Source: Gemmatimonadales bacterium (GTDB lineage: Bacteria; Krumholzibacteriota; Krumholzibacteriia; LZORAL124-64-63). From it: a stretch of DNA of 47,935 bases. Made by a program: the position numbers and the translations under genes. Positions 35,548 to 43,859 of this stretch are shown here, one piece after another. Within the stretch, counting starts at the first letter, position 1, and every line of letters begins with the position of its first letter. The notes under the pieces are model-generated. The model saw only the letters and a program-made list of their open reading frames with translations. It was not told where the DNA came from and did not search any database. The DNA lies in the NCBI GenBank assembly GCA_019038745.1, contig JAHOYV010000071.1, positions 1 to 47,935 of the forward strand. The letters are read 5' to 3'.

Positions 35548-35623
35548 GGGCGCAAGGTTAAACCATCGTCCGGCGCTCCGCCAGAGGAAATCGCTGTTGG
35601 CTTTGGCTTCCGGGGAAAGAGAA

Positions 35624-35646
35624 CGGAGGCGGAAAGTCCGCCTCCG
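35624..35646 (-). terminator. Intrinsic terminator after the small secreted protein gene
   Basis: CGGAGGCGGA (35624-35633) and TCCGCCTCCG (35637-35646) form a perfect 10-base stem with a 3-base loop. On the minus strand it is followed by TTCTCTTT. It lies 25 bases past the stop of the gene at 35672 and separates it from the PPDK-like gene. Confidence 0.85.
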
Positions 35647-35671
35647 TAATTCAACCTTCAAGCGGCAATGA

Positions 35672-36274
35672 TCAGCGGTAAACCGCCTTCAAACCACCCC
35701 AATGCAAGGTTTTGCTCGAGACGGGATCGCAGGGCAGGCCGGGGAAAAATCCGGTGACCATCCCGAATTCCGAATACTGTGAATACTTGTCGACCAGGAA
35801 GAGATTGGGGTCGGCGATGGGAGCCGGAGAATAGTCCGAGAAGAAAATGATCGTCAGTTCCCCTACCGGCCCGGCATGGCAATCCGGACCTTCGTTGGGT
35901 TCAAATTTGAATAAGGGACTTAAGACCCCGATGCTGGGATCACCCATGCAATTGAGTTCTTTGTCCAAGCCCATCTGACAGTCGCCCTCTTCACCCATCA
36001 AGTATCCGGCAGGAGTATCCCAGGCGATGGCGTCTCCAAGCTCATCGCATTCGCAATGTGTACCATCGTCAATGATCAGGTCCACGTGACTGAGTCCGAA
36101 CAAGGTTCCGGTATCCCACACCACGTGCAACGTGTACTTCCAGGCCCCTAGTTCATTCCCACCACTTGATTCAGCCGAAATTGTACCCGAAAGGTAGGAT
36201 TCAGCTAGTAGAGCCGACGGAGCAAAGAGCAAAGAAGAAATCAGCAAAACTGAAAGCAGTAACCTATTATTCAT
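35672..36274 (-). CDS. Small secreted protein, unknown function
   Basis: The 200-residue protein has a textbook signal peptide (MNNRLLLSVLLISSLLFAPSALLA). The mature part is acidic, with six or more cysteines (CECDELGD, EEGDCQMGLDKELNCMG, GPDCHAGPVGE, GLPCDP) that could form disulfides. No domain is recognised. It is a single-gene transcript: an upstream promoter (36321-36350), a dyad in the leader (36287-36299), GGGGG seven bases before ATG 36274, and a terminator at 35624. Its lower GC and stand-alone regulation differ from its neighbours. Confidence 0.75.
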   Translation of the reverse strand: MNNRLLLSVLLISSLLFAPSALLAESYLSGTISAESSGGNELGAWKYTLHVVWDTGTLFGLSHVDLIIDDGTHCECDELGDAIAWDTPAGYLMGEEGDCQMGLDKELNCMGDPSIGVLSPLFKFEPNEGPDCHAGPVGELTIIFFSDYSPAPIADPNLFLVDKYSQYSEFGMVTGFFPGLPCDPVSSKTLHWGGLKAVYR

Positions 36275-36286
36275 AATATTTCCCCC

Positions 36287-36299
36287 AGTGTCAGACACT
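36287..36299. promoter_or_regulatory. Palindrome between promoter and start of the secreted protein gene
   Basis: AGTGTC-A-GACACT is a perfect 13-base dyad located about 15 bases after the predicted transcription start and just before the ribosome site. A one-base loop makes an RNA hairpin unlikely, so it is better seen as a possible operator. This is inference from symmetry only. Confidence 0.4.
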
Positions 36300-36320
36300 C
36301 CCCCATTAAGACATTGACTT

Positions 36321-36350
36321 ATTATAGGCATATCCTGAGCCTAATTGCAA
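36321..36350 (-). promoter_or_regulatory. Sigma-70-type promoter of the secreted protein gene
   Basis: On the minus strand TTGCAA (36345-36350) and a perfect TATAAT (36321-36326) are separated by 18 bases. Transcription would begin near 36314, about 40 bases before the ATG at 36274. Confidence 0.65.
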
Positions 36351-36416
36351 GCCATTTTCCAACGTAAAGATTGCTAAAATCAAATTATTTCATCAAATCT
36401 GGATTTATTTAAATAA

Positions 36417-36453
36417 GATGTAAAGAACCGGTAAGCAACCGGCTCTTTACATC
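36417..36453 (-). terminator. Intrinsic terminator of the lysine catabolic operon
   Basis: Read on the minus strand, GATGTAAAGAGCCGGT pairs with ACCGGTTCTTTACATC (one G-U pair, 5-base loop), followed by TTATTTAAAT. It lies about 29 bases after the ALDH7 stop. Confidence 0.85.
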
Positions 36454-36481
36454 TTTAACAGAGACCAAAATCCCCATTACA

Positions 36482-38032
36482 TCAGGCTTGGAACTCCACC
36501 CCTTGGGCCAAGTGAACCTCTCCACCCCAGTTGATGGTATTGGTCTGACGGCGCATGTACAATTTCCACGCGTCGGATCCGGATTCCCGGCCTCCACCGG
36601 TTTCCTTCTCACCACCGAAGGCCCCGCCGATCTCGGCGCCACTGGTGCCGATGTTGATGTTGGCGATGCCACAGTCGCTACCCAGGAAGCTGAGGAAGGC
36701 TTCGCCTTCGTTCACGCTGTCCGTGTAGATGGCCGAACTGAGACCCTGGGGAACACCGTTGTGCAGCTTGAAGGCCTGATCCAGTTTCTTGTACTTCATG
36801 ACGTACAAAATCGGCGCGAAGGTCTCGCTCTGCACGATGGCCGCCTTGTTGTCGATCTCGATGATCGTAGGCTGAACGAAGGTGGCCGCTCCGAATGGTT
36901 TGAGCACCTTGCCGCCGTACAGCAATTTACCGCCCTGCTCCTTGGCTGCGGCAATGGCATTCTCGTAATCCGTCACTGCGCCTTCGTCGATCAACGGGCC
37001 CATGAGAGTCCTGCCGTCCAGGGGATCGCCGATGTTCACCTTCTTGTAGTTGGCTATCATTTTCTTGACGAAACCATCATACACCTTTTCCTGGATGATC
37101 AACCGCCGGGTGGAGGTACAACGCTGTCCCGCAGTACCCACAGCGCCGAAGAAGGCGCTGGCCAGGGCTCCGGTCAGGTCGGCTTTTTCCGAGATGATGA
37201 TGGCGTTGTTGCCACCCAGCTCCAGGATCGTCCGACCCAGCCTTGCACCGACTACGCCGCCGATCCGTTTGCCCATCCGCGTCGATCCCGTGGCGCTGAC
37301 CATGGGGATGTGCGGGTCGTTTATCAGCTTCTCCCCGATCGTAGCGCCGCGCCCTATGGTTACACAGCTGAGACCGGACGGAAGGCCATTGGCCGCAAAA
37401 ACCTCATTGACGATGTTCTGGCAGGCGATGGCGCACAGCGGTGTTTTGCTGGAGGGCTTCCACAGGGTGGAATCCCCGCAAACCCAGGCCAGAGCCGTAT
37501 TCCAGGCCCAAACCGCGACCGGAAAATTGAAGGCGCTGATTACCCCGATGACACCCAGAGGATGCCACTGTTCCATCATCCGGTGCTTGGGACGTTCACT
37601 CTGCAGCGTCGGCCCGCTCAGGTTCCGGCTCAGACCCACGGCGAAGTCGCAGATGTCGATCATCTCCTGCACTTCTCCAAGTCCCTCGGTGTAGATCTTG
37701 CCCATCTCCAGGCTGACCAGGGCTCCCAGCATCTCTTTCTTGGCGCGCAGAGCCTCCCCAACCTGGCGAACTACTTCACCCCGCTGCGGGGCTGGGATCT
37801 CGCGCCAGGCCACAAAGGCCTTCCGGGCCTGCTTCATGACCTGGTCATAATCCCGGCTACTGGCCTGCTCGATCCGGGCCAGCACCTCACCGTTGGTGGG
37901 GTTGAAGGAAGTGATGAAATCCTTGCTGTCGGCAAACCATTCGCCTCCGTAGTTGGCACCCTTCATCCGGGACTTCAAACCCAGAGCCCGAAAGATTCGA
38001 GCCTTGCTTATCATGTCTTTCTTCTTGGCCAT
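36482..38032 (-). CDS. amaB: Aldehyde dehydrogenase, ALDH7 family (aminoadipate-semialdehyde dehydrogenase)
   Basis: The 516-residue protein is an ALDH7/antiquitin-type enzyme that oxidises alpha-aminoadipate semialdehyde to 2-aminoadipate with NAD+. Seen are the substrate-region GVISAFNFPVAVWAWNTALA, WKPSSKTPL, FFGAVGTAGQRCTSTRR with the catalytic Cys305, SETFAPILYVM, and the ALDH7-typical C-terminal GGEKETGGGRESGSDAW followed by KLYMRRQTNTINW. ATG 38032 has GAGGAG eight bases upstream. It is the last gene of a three-gene operon after saccharopine dehydrogenase (58-base gap), which strongly supports the aminoadipate assignment over betaine-aldehyde or other ALDH roles. A terminator follows. 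Confidence 0.93.
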   Translation of the reverse strand: MAKKKDMISKARIFRALGLKSRMKGANYGGEWFADSKDFITSFNPTNGEVLARIEQASSRDYDQVMKQARKAFVAWREIPAPQRGEVVRQVGEALRAKKEMLGALVSLEMGKIYTEGLGEVQEMIDICDFAVGLSRNLSGPTLQSERPKHRMMEQWHPLGVIGVISAFNFPVAVWAWNTALAWVCGDSTLWKPSSKTPLCAIACQNIVNEVFAANGLPSGLSCVTIGRGATIGEKLINDPHIPMVSATGSTRMGKRIGGVVGARLGRTILELGGNNAIIISEKADLTGALASAFFGAVGTAGQRCTSTRRLIIQEKVYDGFVKKMIANYKKVNIGDPLDGRTLMGPLIDEGAVTDYENAIAAAKEQGGKLLYGGKVLKPFGAATFVQPTIIEIDNKAAIVQSETFAPILYVMKYKKLDQAFKLHNGVPQGLSSAIYTDSVNEGEAFLSFLGSDCGIANINIGTSGAEIGGAFGGEKETGGGRESGSDAWKLYMRRQTNTINWGGEVHLAQGVEFQA

Positions 38033-38090
38033 TATAGGCGCTCCTCTACTTGTTTGGGGGCCACCGCCGGACGTCACATGATCGTCCCGA

Positions 38091-39416
38091 CTAGTAAGCC
38101 GTTATTTCATCCTTGCACTCGATATCCAATTCAGCCAGTTCGTCCAGAACCGGGTTGTAGATCTCCGGCAATACCGGCCTCAGCACCCCGGTCCGGGTAA
38201 GTTTTTCCTCCAAAATGAGCCGGGCGGCAATGGCCGCGGGCAGGGACACGGTTCGCGACATGGAACTGTCCCCGTAGCGCACTCCGTAATCGACCAGGGT
38301 CGAGGTCAACCGCTCGTAATGGTTGTCGGCTTCGAACCAGGCCTTGAACTCGTGGAAGAGCACTACCATATCCCGTTCACCAGGTCGGTAGGCCAACTTT
38401 TCCTCCATGATATCACCCAGGAAATCCAAGGGAGAAATCTTGTCACACCCCACCGGCCGACGTGAAAAAACACCCAGCCAGTGCAAATTCCAGGGCGGCA
38501 GACAGTCGGCGGGAAGACCCATCCGATTGGCCGCGACCACACGCAGATCCTCGTCCGGACCCGCGTCCAGCAAACTCCTCATATAGTCCGCACAGGTCAT
38601 GTCCTTGCTGTCGCGGGGCTCAGTGTCCAATAACCCCAATTCCACATAATGATACATCGAATTGCACCACCCGATGTAGCGCAGGGTGCCCCGGAATACA
38701 GACTGTACTTCCTCCCCCAGATTATAAATCTCGCGGTACATCAGGGAGTCCCGGTTCGGATAGGCCTCAAAATCGCCGGCGCCCGGCACCTGCAACAAAC
38801 TCATGTTTCGGAACAGGCGCTTCGGAGCCACTTCGACTATGTGATTGTCATTCCAATAGCTGGCTCCGCTGCGGCTGGCCAACAGGACCCCGCGCGGCGC
38901 CCACGAGAACTTGTAACCGAAAGGATTGTCATTTGCCTCTGGAGCCGGCAGGCCCCCACAGTAGGAGCGAAAATGGCGGATCTTTCCGCCCCGTCGATGG
39001 ACATCGTCGATTATCCGCATGGCCGACATGTGGTCGATGCCGGGATCCAGACCGATCTCGTTCAAAAAGATCAGCCCTTTTTGCCGGGCCTCGGCATCCA
39101 AAGCCTGCATTTCGGGGGAAACGTAGGAGGCTGTGACCAGATTTCGGCCCTGCTCCAGACAGTGTTTGGCGACCATGGGGTGGAACGTGTAAGGCACCAG
39201 GCTTATTACCAGATCGTGCTCCCCCACCAGGCGGGACAGCGACTCCTGGTCGGCCAGATCCAGATTCATGGCCTGGCCGTGGGGATCCCCACCCAGAAGT
39301 TTTACCGCATCCTCGACAACGAGGCTGGTCACGGTGAGCTGATAGCCGCGCTTCAGCAGGTAACGGATCAACGGACCGGCCACCATGCCTGCTCCAAGAA
39401 TCAGAATCTTCTTCAT
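38091..39416 (-). CDS. Saccharopine dehydrogenase (glutamate-forming)
   Basis: The 441-residue protein begins MKKILILGAGMVAGPLIRYL (Rossmann fold), with LVISLVPYTFHPMVAKHCLEQG, NLVTASYVSPEMQALD, NEIGLDPGIDHMSAM and YCGGLPAPEANDNPFGYKFSWAP, the hallmark of LYS9-like saccharopine dehydrogenase. It should oxidise saccharopine to glutamate and aminoadipate semialdehyde. GGAGG five bases before the ATG fixes the start. It lies 65 bases after the lysine-ketoglutarate reductase and 58 bases before the ALDH7 gene. In animals the first two activities are fused in one protein; here they are separate, as in yeast, but in the catabolic direction judging from the ALDH7. Confidence 0.95.
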   Translation of the reverse strand: MKKILILGAGMVAGPLIRYLLKRGYQLTVTSLVVEDAVKLLGGDPHGQAMNLDLADQESLSRLVGEHDLVISLVPYTFHPMVAKHCLEQGRNLVTASYVSPEMQALDAEARQKGLIFLNEIGLDPGIDHMSAMRIIDDVHRRGGKIRHFRSYCGGLPAPEANDNPFGYKFSWAPRGVLLASRSGASYWNDNHIVEVAPKRLFRNMSLLQVPGAGDFEAYPNRDSLMYREIYNLGEEVQSVFRGTLRYIGWCNSMYHYVELGLLDTEPRDSKDMTCADYMRSLLDAGPDEDLRVVAANRMGLPADCLPPWNLHWLGVFSRRPVGCDKISPLDFLGDIMEEKLAYRPGERDMVVLFHEFKAWFEADNHYERLTSTLVDYGVRYGDSSMSRTVSLPAAIAARLILEEKLTRTGVLRPVLPEIYNPVLDELAELDIECKDEITAY

Positions 39417-39481
39417 CCCATCCTCCAGTCAGCCCTGATAAAGCCGGATTGAAAGGTACTCATCCATCCCGGCCAGGTTCT

Positions 39482-40807
39482 TTAATTTCCGGCTTTGTCC
39501 AGGAACTCCTGGAGGTAACGGTAGCCGGGCGCAAGTTCACCCTTGTGAGTGACGATCGCCTTCTTAAGATGTGAAGGCAGGTTCAAACTCCCGAAATTGG
39601 ACGTGAAATCCACGACGGCCAGATCAGGTAACATTTCCCTCAGAACACTACTGAAATGTTCCGAGGATTCCCGGGGCAGCTCACAAGGCAGATTGTCCAC
39701 CGCCATGATCACTGGTCCATCGCCTTCCACCCCGTCCTGCACGGTCTGGGAGACTGGATCGAAATTGAAGCAGGGCTTGTCGGGCATGGGAGCCTTCACC
39801 GTCAGCTCAATACTGCCTCCGATATCACAACTGATATCCCCGATGACCTGTAGGCGAGGCGATTTTCCAGACCCGTAATTCGCCCTCGCCCACTTGCGGG
39901 TCACCAGGCGGGGATACTTGTCCTCCCAGTAGATCGTGTTCATCAACAGGTCCATATGGGGTAGATAATCCTCGAATCGGCCTCGATAGTTTTCCGGGTG
40001 CTGGTAATAATCCTGCAATACGAACTGGGCCTGTTTCGAGCGGGGCGAGACCATGTCCTCTTCCTTGAAAACGACCTTCAACAGAGGACCGACTTCTTCG
40101 ACCGTGGAATCGGCTGCGGCAGCCAGATCGCAAACCGGAATCTCCCTGACAGGCAGACAGTCCAGTATTTCCTGACACCCCCGGGAGACATTCCCGTACC
40201 CGGCTATTCCCATAATCACCGGTTTTGTCCTGTCCCCCAGCCCTTCGGTGGCGATCCTATCACCCAGGGCTCGCAAATGACCTTTGGCCTCCTCCAGGCT
40301 TCCGTATTCGTGGGTAGGCTTGATCTCCAACAACGGGGTTGATCGGCCCAGGTGCGCGAAACGGAGGCCGAGACAATAAAGGCTGTCGATCATTCCCGCG
40401 TATCCGGCGTGTAAGCTGAAGAAAATCAGACGGCGGCCTTTTTCGTCGACGATCCGCTCATAGTCGATGAGGGTGGCCTTGAGATCGAGCAGACGCCGCA
40501 GCAGCGGCATATTGTAATCCTGCCCCTTAACGGTGTGGGAGAAGAAGAAGTAGACCTTATTTTCCTGCAACAGCGGAATCGGGACTTCCTTCACGGCCAT
40601 GATCACGTCCGCCGGTCCGAGGTCCTCTGACACCGAGATTCCAGCCTCCCGGTATTCTTCGTCTTTGAAAATGCGAATGGCAGAAGGCTGAGCAATGAAT
40701 TCCAGATCGGGCCCCAGCTTGGAATCTCCCAGATCGGCTGGGACGAGCGGCACACGTCGCTCCCACTCGTTCTTGTCTTCCCGGCGAATCCCAATGACAA
40801 TGCCCAT
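39482..40807 (-). CDS. Lysine-2-oxoglutarate reductase (saccharopine-forming)
   Basis: The 441-residue protein matches the reductase half of the animal bifunctional enzyme AASS. It opens with IGIRREDKNEWERRVPLVPADL, has VKEVPIPLLQENKVYFFFSHTVKGQ, IDYERIVDEKGRRLIFFSLHAGYAGM, the nucleotide loop IMGIAGYGNVSRGCQEIL and RLQVIGDISCDIGGSIE. It condenses lysine with 2-oxoglutarate to saccharopine using NADPH. The start is ATG 40807 (GCAGG about eight bases upstream); the frame is open to 40897 but unsupported. Alanine-dehydrogenase-like members share this fold, but the operon context decides. It is the first gene of the operon and is divergent from the DinB gene. Confidence 0.92.
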   Translation of the reverse strand: MGIVIGIRREDKNEWERRVPLVPADLGDSKLGPDLEFIAQPSAIRIFKDEEYREAGISVSEDLGPADVIMAVKEVPIPLLQENKVYFFFSHTVKGQDYNMPLLRRLLDLKATLIDYERIVDEKGRRLIFFSLHAGYAGMIDSLYCLGLRFAHLGRSTPLLEIKPTHEYGSLEEAKGHLRALGDRIATEGLGDRTKPVIMGIAGYGNVSRGCQEILDCLPVREIPVCDLAAAADSTVEEVGPLLKVVFKEEDMVSPRSKQAQFVLQDYYQHPENYRGRFEDYLPHMDLLMNTIYWEDKYPRLVTRKWARANYGSGKSPRLQVIGDISCDIGGSIELTVKAPMPDKPCFNFDPVSQTVQDGVEGDGPVIMAVDNLPCELPRESSEHFSSVLREMLPDLAVVDFTSNFGSLNLPSHLKKAIVTHKGELAPGYRYLQEFLDKAGN

Positions 40808-41116
40808 GATGAAACCTGCCGGTATCTGGCTGAAGAAAGAAACCCTGGAGCGTATTACGATATAGACCAAGGCTTCGATTCCAAGCCCGGTCCGCATAAG
40901 CTAGACGGCACGACCAACCGAGTCAAGCCCCTGCAGACAGCCCCTGCTGAAAGAAGATCCCCACTACCGTCGTAGAGGTTGTATACCTCCGGACGAACCA
41001 GTCAAAAACCCATTGCAAATACCTGCAAGCTGTTGGACAATCAGTGTAATCAATCCGGTCTGGAACCGGACCTTTGGGAATAATCGGTGGTTTATTCACC
41101 GCATGGAGGAGATGAC
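40808..41116. promoter_or_regulatory. Divergent region upstream of the lysine operon
   Basis: This 309-base gap separates the lysine operon (minus) from the DinB-like gene (plus) and has no gene. Two dyads are visible: TTGCA-6-TGCAA at 41013-41028 and TCCGGT-5-ACCGGA at 41054-41070. They could be operators for either promoter; no binding protein is indicated. GGAGGAG at 41104-41111 is the DinB ribosome site. Confidence 0.4.
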
Positions 41117-41590
41117 ATGGCCGACAATGCCTTCGCTGCCCCAATCAAGCAGGCGCTCTTGTTCTTCAGTCGCACGTGCAGTGTTTTCAAGGAAGAAGAC
41201 TCCGGTTACGCGCCCGATCCTGGACAATTCACAGTCGCCCAACAGGTAGCCCACGTCGCCAAGACCATCGATTGGTTCATGGAGGGCGGCTTCCGGTCCG
41301 AGGGATTTGATCTGGATTTCGGGGCTCACCAGACAACCATCAGAAATTACACATCCTTGAAGGATGCATTCATCTTCCTGGCCAAAGCGGTGGACAACGC
41401 CGCAGCCATCCTGGAGTCCAAGACCCAGGAAGAATTGATGACTCCCATCCCTCCCGGACCGATCATGGCCGGAGAGCCCCGGGCAGCCATCGTGGGAGCC
41501 ATCGTCGAGCATACGGCTCATCATCGTGGATCCCTTGCCGTCTACGCCCGACTTCTGGGCTATTCTCCGCCTATGCCGTACGAAGACTAG
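41117..41590 (+). CDS. DinB-family protein
   Basis: The 157-residue protein is a four-helix-bundle DinB/YfiT-like member. The N-terminal helix contains FTVAQQVAHVAKTIDWFM and the C-terminal motif is IVEHTAHHRGSLAVYARLLG; His49 and the paired histidines of the latter are the usual metal ligands of this superfamily. Members act in thiol or stress biochemistry (e.g. bacillithiol transferases), but many are uncharacterised. ATG 41117 has GGAGGAG five bases upstream. It is a single gene closed by a strong terminator. Confidence 0.9.
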   Translation: MADNAFAAPIKQALLFFSRTCSVFKEEDSGYAPDPGQFTVAQQVAHVAKTIDWFMEGGFRSEGFDLDFGAHQTTIRNYTSLKDAFIFLAKAVDNAAAILESKTQEELMTPIPPGPIMAGEPRAAIVGAIVEHTAHHRGSLAVYARLLGYSPPMPYED

Positions 41591-41610
41591 CTTGATAAGT
41601 GGATAAAACT

Positions 41611-41645
41611 CAAACGGCCCTCCGGTATTTCCGGAGGGCCGTTTG
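41611..41645. terminator. Bidirectional intrinsic terminator
   Basis: CAAACGGCCCTCCGG (41611-41625) and CCGGAGGGCCGTTTG (41631-41645) form a perfect 15-base stem with a TATTT loop. The gene at 41117 ends 21 bases before it and the minus-strand gene at 41672 ends 27 bases after it, so it can stop both transcripts. Confidence 0.9.
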
Positions 41646-41671
41646 TTTGTAGGAGCCAGGCCCACTTCCCA

Positions 41672-42229
41672 TTACTGGATCCGGATCAGAACCGCATAGA
41701 CGACTGGCAGTACCACTCCCAGAGCCATGGTCACACCACCCCTGCCCGACAAACCCTTGCGTCCCTTCACCAGGAAAATTCCCGTGAGCGCCAGCAGGAT
41801 CAGGATTCCCGCATAGGTGTCGGCGATCACGGTCCAAATCTTCTTCCCGCTATTCAGGTGCATGAAATTCACATCGTACAAAAGGGGACGCTTGGCAAAG
41901 CCTTGCCGGATAACCCGACCAGACTCCAGATTCACGTCGTACTGGACACCATCCAGAAAAATCTGGAGCAAGGTTTCGGAATCCCGCCAAATCCCCTTGA
42001 CCGGAATGGTAATACCCAGTCGATCCAGCACCAGAGGCTCTGCCTCGGCCGTGGGAAGAATCCCCACCGGCTCAATCTGCAGAACCTCCTCGGTCCGCGA
42101 ATAATTTGCGTCCCAATGGTGGGCATGGTTGATGGCGATACCGCTGATCGCGTATACGAGCGTAAGACCCACTGCCAGGAAGCCGGCTTCCCGATGCAGC
42201 CATCGGCACACCTTGCGAAATTTTTTCAT
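41672..42229 (-). CDS. PepSY-associated transmembrane protein
   Basis: The 185-residue protein has the PepSY_TM layout: an N-terminal helix (CRWLHREAGFLAVGLTLVYAISGIAINH), a roughly 80-residue periplasmic domain, and two C-terminal helices starting at FMHLNSGKKIWTVIADTYAGIL. Conserved histidines at helix ends (WLHRE, INHAHHW, FMHL) are those seen in family members linked to metal or heme redox and siderophore reduction. It lies 9 bases after the DUF4920-like gene, so the two likely act together in the envelope. No electron-transfer domain is fused. Confidence 0.75.
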   Translation of the reverse strand: MKKFRKVCRWLHREAGFLAVGLTLVYAISGIAINHAHHWDANYSRTEEVLQIEPVGILPTAEAEPLVLDRLGITIPVKGIWRDSETLLQIFLDGVQYDVNLESGRVIRQGFAKRPLLYDVNFMHLNSGKKIWTVIADTYAGILILLALTGIFLVKGRKGLSGRGGVTMALGVVLPVVYAVLIRIQ

Positions 42230-42238
42230 GGGTGACCG

Positions 42239-42712
42239 CTATTTCTTGACGACCAGGACACCTGTGCCGCTGATCTGATAAGCCGTCTTGCAAGTGATTA
42301 CTTCCTCGGGGTTGTATTCCTTGCCCTCTTTGCGTGCCTCGGCGGCACACATGGCCTTGGTCTGCTCCAGTGTGTACTGATTGGCAGTCCAAACGCCTTC
42401 TGCGATCACGGTTTCGCCAATGATTTCCGGAGGGAAAACGATTTCCCCATCCTTGACCTGCAGCCGAATCGTCTGGCCTTCCTTATCCGAGGCGATGTTG
42501 AGCCAGCAGCCACGATGGGCACAACCGGCAACAGCGATTCCCTTGACTCGAACCGTCTGGCCGATGAAGACGTCAGGATCAGCCAGGATCTCGCTGATCA
42601 CATTGAGTTCCTTGCCGGAAACACCCTTGCCATAGACCTTCTGATCTGCCATTGCGGTCCCCGCCAGGAGCAGAATCATGATGGAAACCAGTAGAATCGA
42701 AACGTTGCGCAT
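42239..42712 (-). CDS. Exported DUF4920-like protein
   Basis: The 157-residue protein has a signal peptide (ILLVSIMILLLAGTAMA, cleavage before DQKVYG) and an OB-like domain with GQTVRVKGIAVAGCAHRGCWLNIAS, where two cysteines and the GCW motif match DUF4920 proteins. A second pair of cysteines lies near the C terminus. The role of the family is unknown; metal or redox sensing is possible from the cysteines. GGGGAGG five bases before ATG 42712 fixes the start. It is the first gene of a pair with the PepSY protein. Confidence 0.7.
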   Translation of the reverse strand: MRNVSILLVSIMILLLAGTAMADQKVYGKGVSGKELNVISEILADPDVFIGQTVRVKGIAVAGCAHRGCWLNIASDKEGQTIRLQVKDGEIVFPPEIIGETVIAEGVWTANQYTLEQTKAMCAAEARKEGKEYNPEEVITCKTAYQISGTGVLVVKK

Positions 42713-42863
42713 GTCAGCCTCCCCGTGCTGAAAATTGTTGTCGAAGTACTTCATTAGTCTGATTTTCAAACAAATCCAGACAACAAAGGTGTGATTAGAA
42801 GAACCATTTTGCAAACAACGATTCCCATCTTTCGGATTGCATTTAAGGTCGGCCTGGCCTTGG

Positions 42864-43835
42864 TCATGAAGAGTCCGCCAAGGCAAACCGAAAACCGTCC
42901 GACATTCCGTTACGCCAATTCACCCAATTATGCCCGGCATTCCTGATGTTCAGCGATGCCACGGACCCTTTATTACCCAATGCATCGGCCAATCTCCGGT
43001 TACTGGACAGAAGCCATTCCAGGGACCCGCACTGAAAATGCCAGCGGATCGGCCTCTGAACCGAGTCGTATACAGAGGCCAGAAAGGATTCGTTCCCTGA
43101 AAATGGATAATTCAGATCCATATCCTCGGAAAAGAGGAATGCACCGGATTGGGTCACCACGGTTTGGAACAATTCCGGCTCTTGATGGGCCAACTGGGCA
43201 GCGAGTAAACCCCCGAGACTGGCTCCCCAAGCAGTACGTCGGCCATCACAGGGAACGCGGTCTTCCACGAAAGGCAATACTTCATTGATCAGGAATTCGC
43301 GATACGAGGAATTGAAAGCATATTCTTTGGTCCGGGCTACGGACGGAACGAAAACCAGGTGCGCCGGCCCCACGACCCCAGCCGCCAGAAGCCGGTCCAG
43401 AATCTGCGGTGCCTTCCCCCAGCCATAGTAGGCCTTGCCGTCCTGGAACAGGATGTGCGGTAGGGCAGCCTCAGCCATTCCCGGAGGCGAATAAACCAAC
43501 AGGCTTCGCGATTGTTTTAGAATCCTGGAATCCAGGGTCAACCTCATGAGTCGTCCCCGCGGCCGTTGGCGGCCCACTTCCCCATCCGGATCGGGTCGAT
43601 ATTGAGGACCTGTGATGTTGCAGGCAAACTCCAACCAAGGATTCAGCCGGGGAGAGTGATTGCCCGGATCAGGCCGCAACGCTCCCGAACCATCCTGCCA
43701 GGCGTATTCGAAGTAGGCGTCATCCGGCAGATCAAACGGCTCCAACCGATCCACCGGCAACGGATCCTTCTTCCAATCCGTCAGATCGCTGAAAAGATGA
43801 GTGGCCCAGCCGGGAGGCGTCAGCTCAATGCGCAT
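42864..43835 (-). CDS. Alpha/beta-hydrolase esterase (Fes/enterochelin-esterase-like)
   Basis: The 323-residue protein has an N-terminal beta-rich region (about 1-90, with YFEYAWQDGSGALRPDPGNH) and a C-terminal hydrolase. The nucleophile elbow is GASLGG, near residue 205, and the catalytic His lies in NAGHNWVNWRNG near the end. This is the layout of ferric-enterobactin-esterase-like proteins and of many S-formylglutathione-type esterases. There is no signal peptide, so a cytosolic role is likely. A siderophore link is suggested only by fold and by the neighbouring PepSY protein. ATG 43835 was chosen; no good ribosome site is present. It overlaps nothing and lies 24 bases after the typA stop. 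Confidence 0.8.
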   Translation of the reverse strand: MRIELTPPGWATHLFSDLTDWKKDPLPVDRLEPFDLPDDAYFEYAWQDGSGALRPDPGNHSPRLNPWLEFACNITGPQYRPDPDGEVGRQRPRGRLMRLTLDSRILKQSRSLLVYSPPGMAEAALPHILFQDGKAYYGWGKAPQILDRLLAAGVVGPAHLVFVPSVARTKEYAFNSSYREFLINEVLPFVEDRVPCDGRRTAWGASLGGLLAAQLAHQEPELFQTVVTQSGAFLFSEDMDLNYPFSGNESFLASVYDSVQRPIRWHFQCGSLEWLLSSNRRLADALGNKGSVASLNIRNAGHNWVNWRNGMSDGFRFALADSS

Positions 43836-43859
43836 GGTAAGCAAATATTTTCGGGCAAG

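Noticed and set aside
36488..38200. 570-residue open frame on the plus strand opposite ALDH7
   Set aside because: Shadow of a clear ALDH7 gene with a catalytic cysteine and ribosome site.
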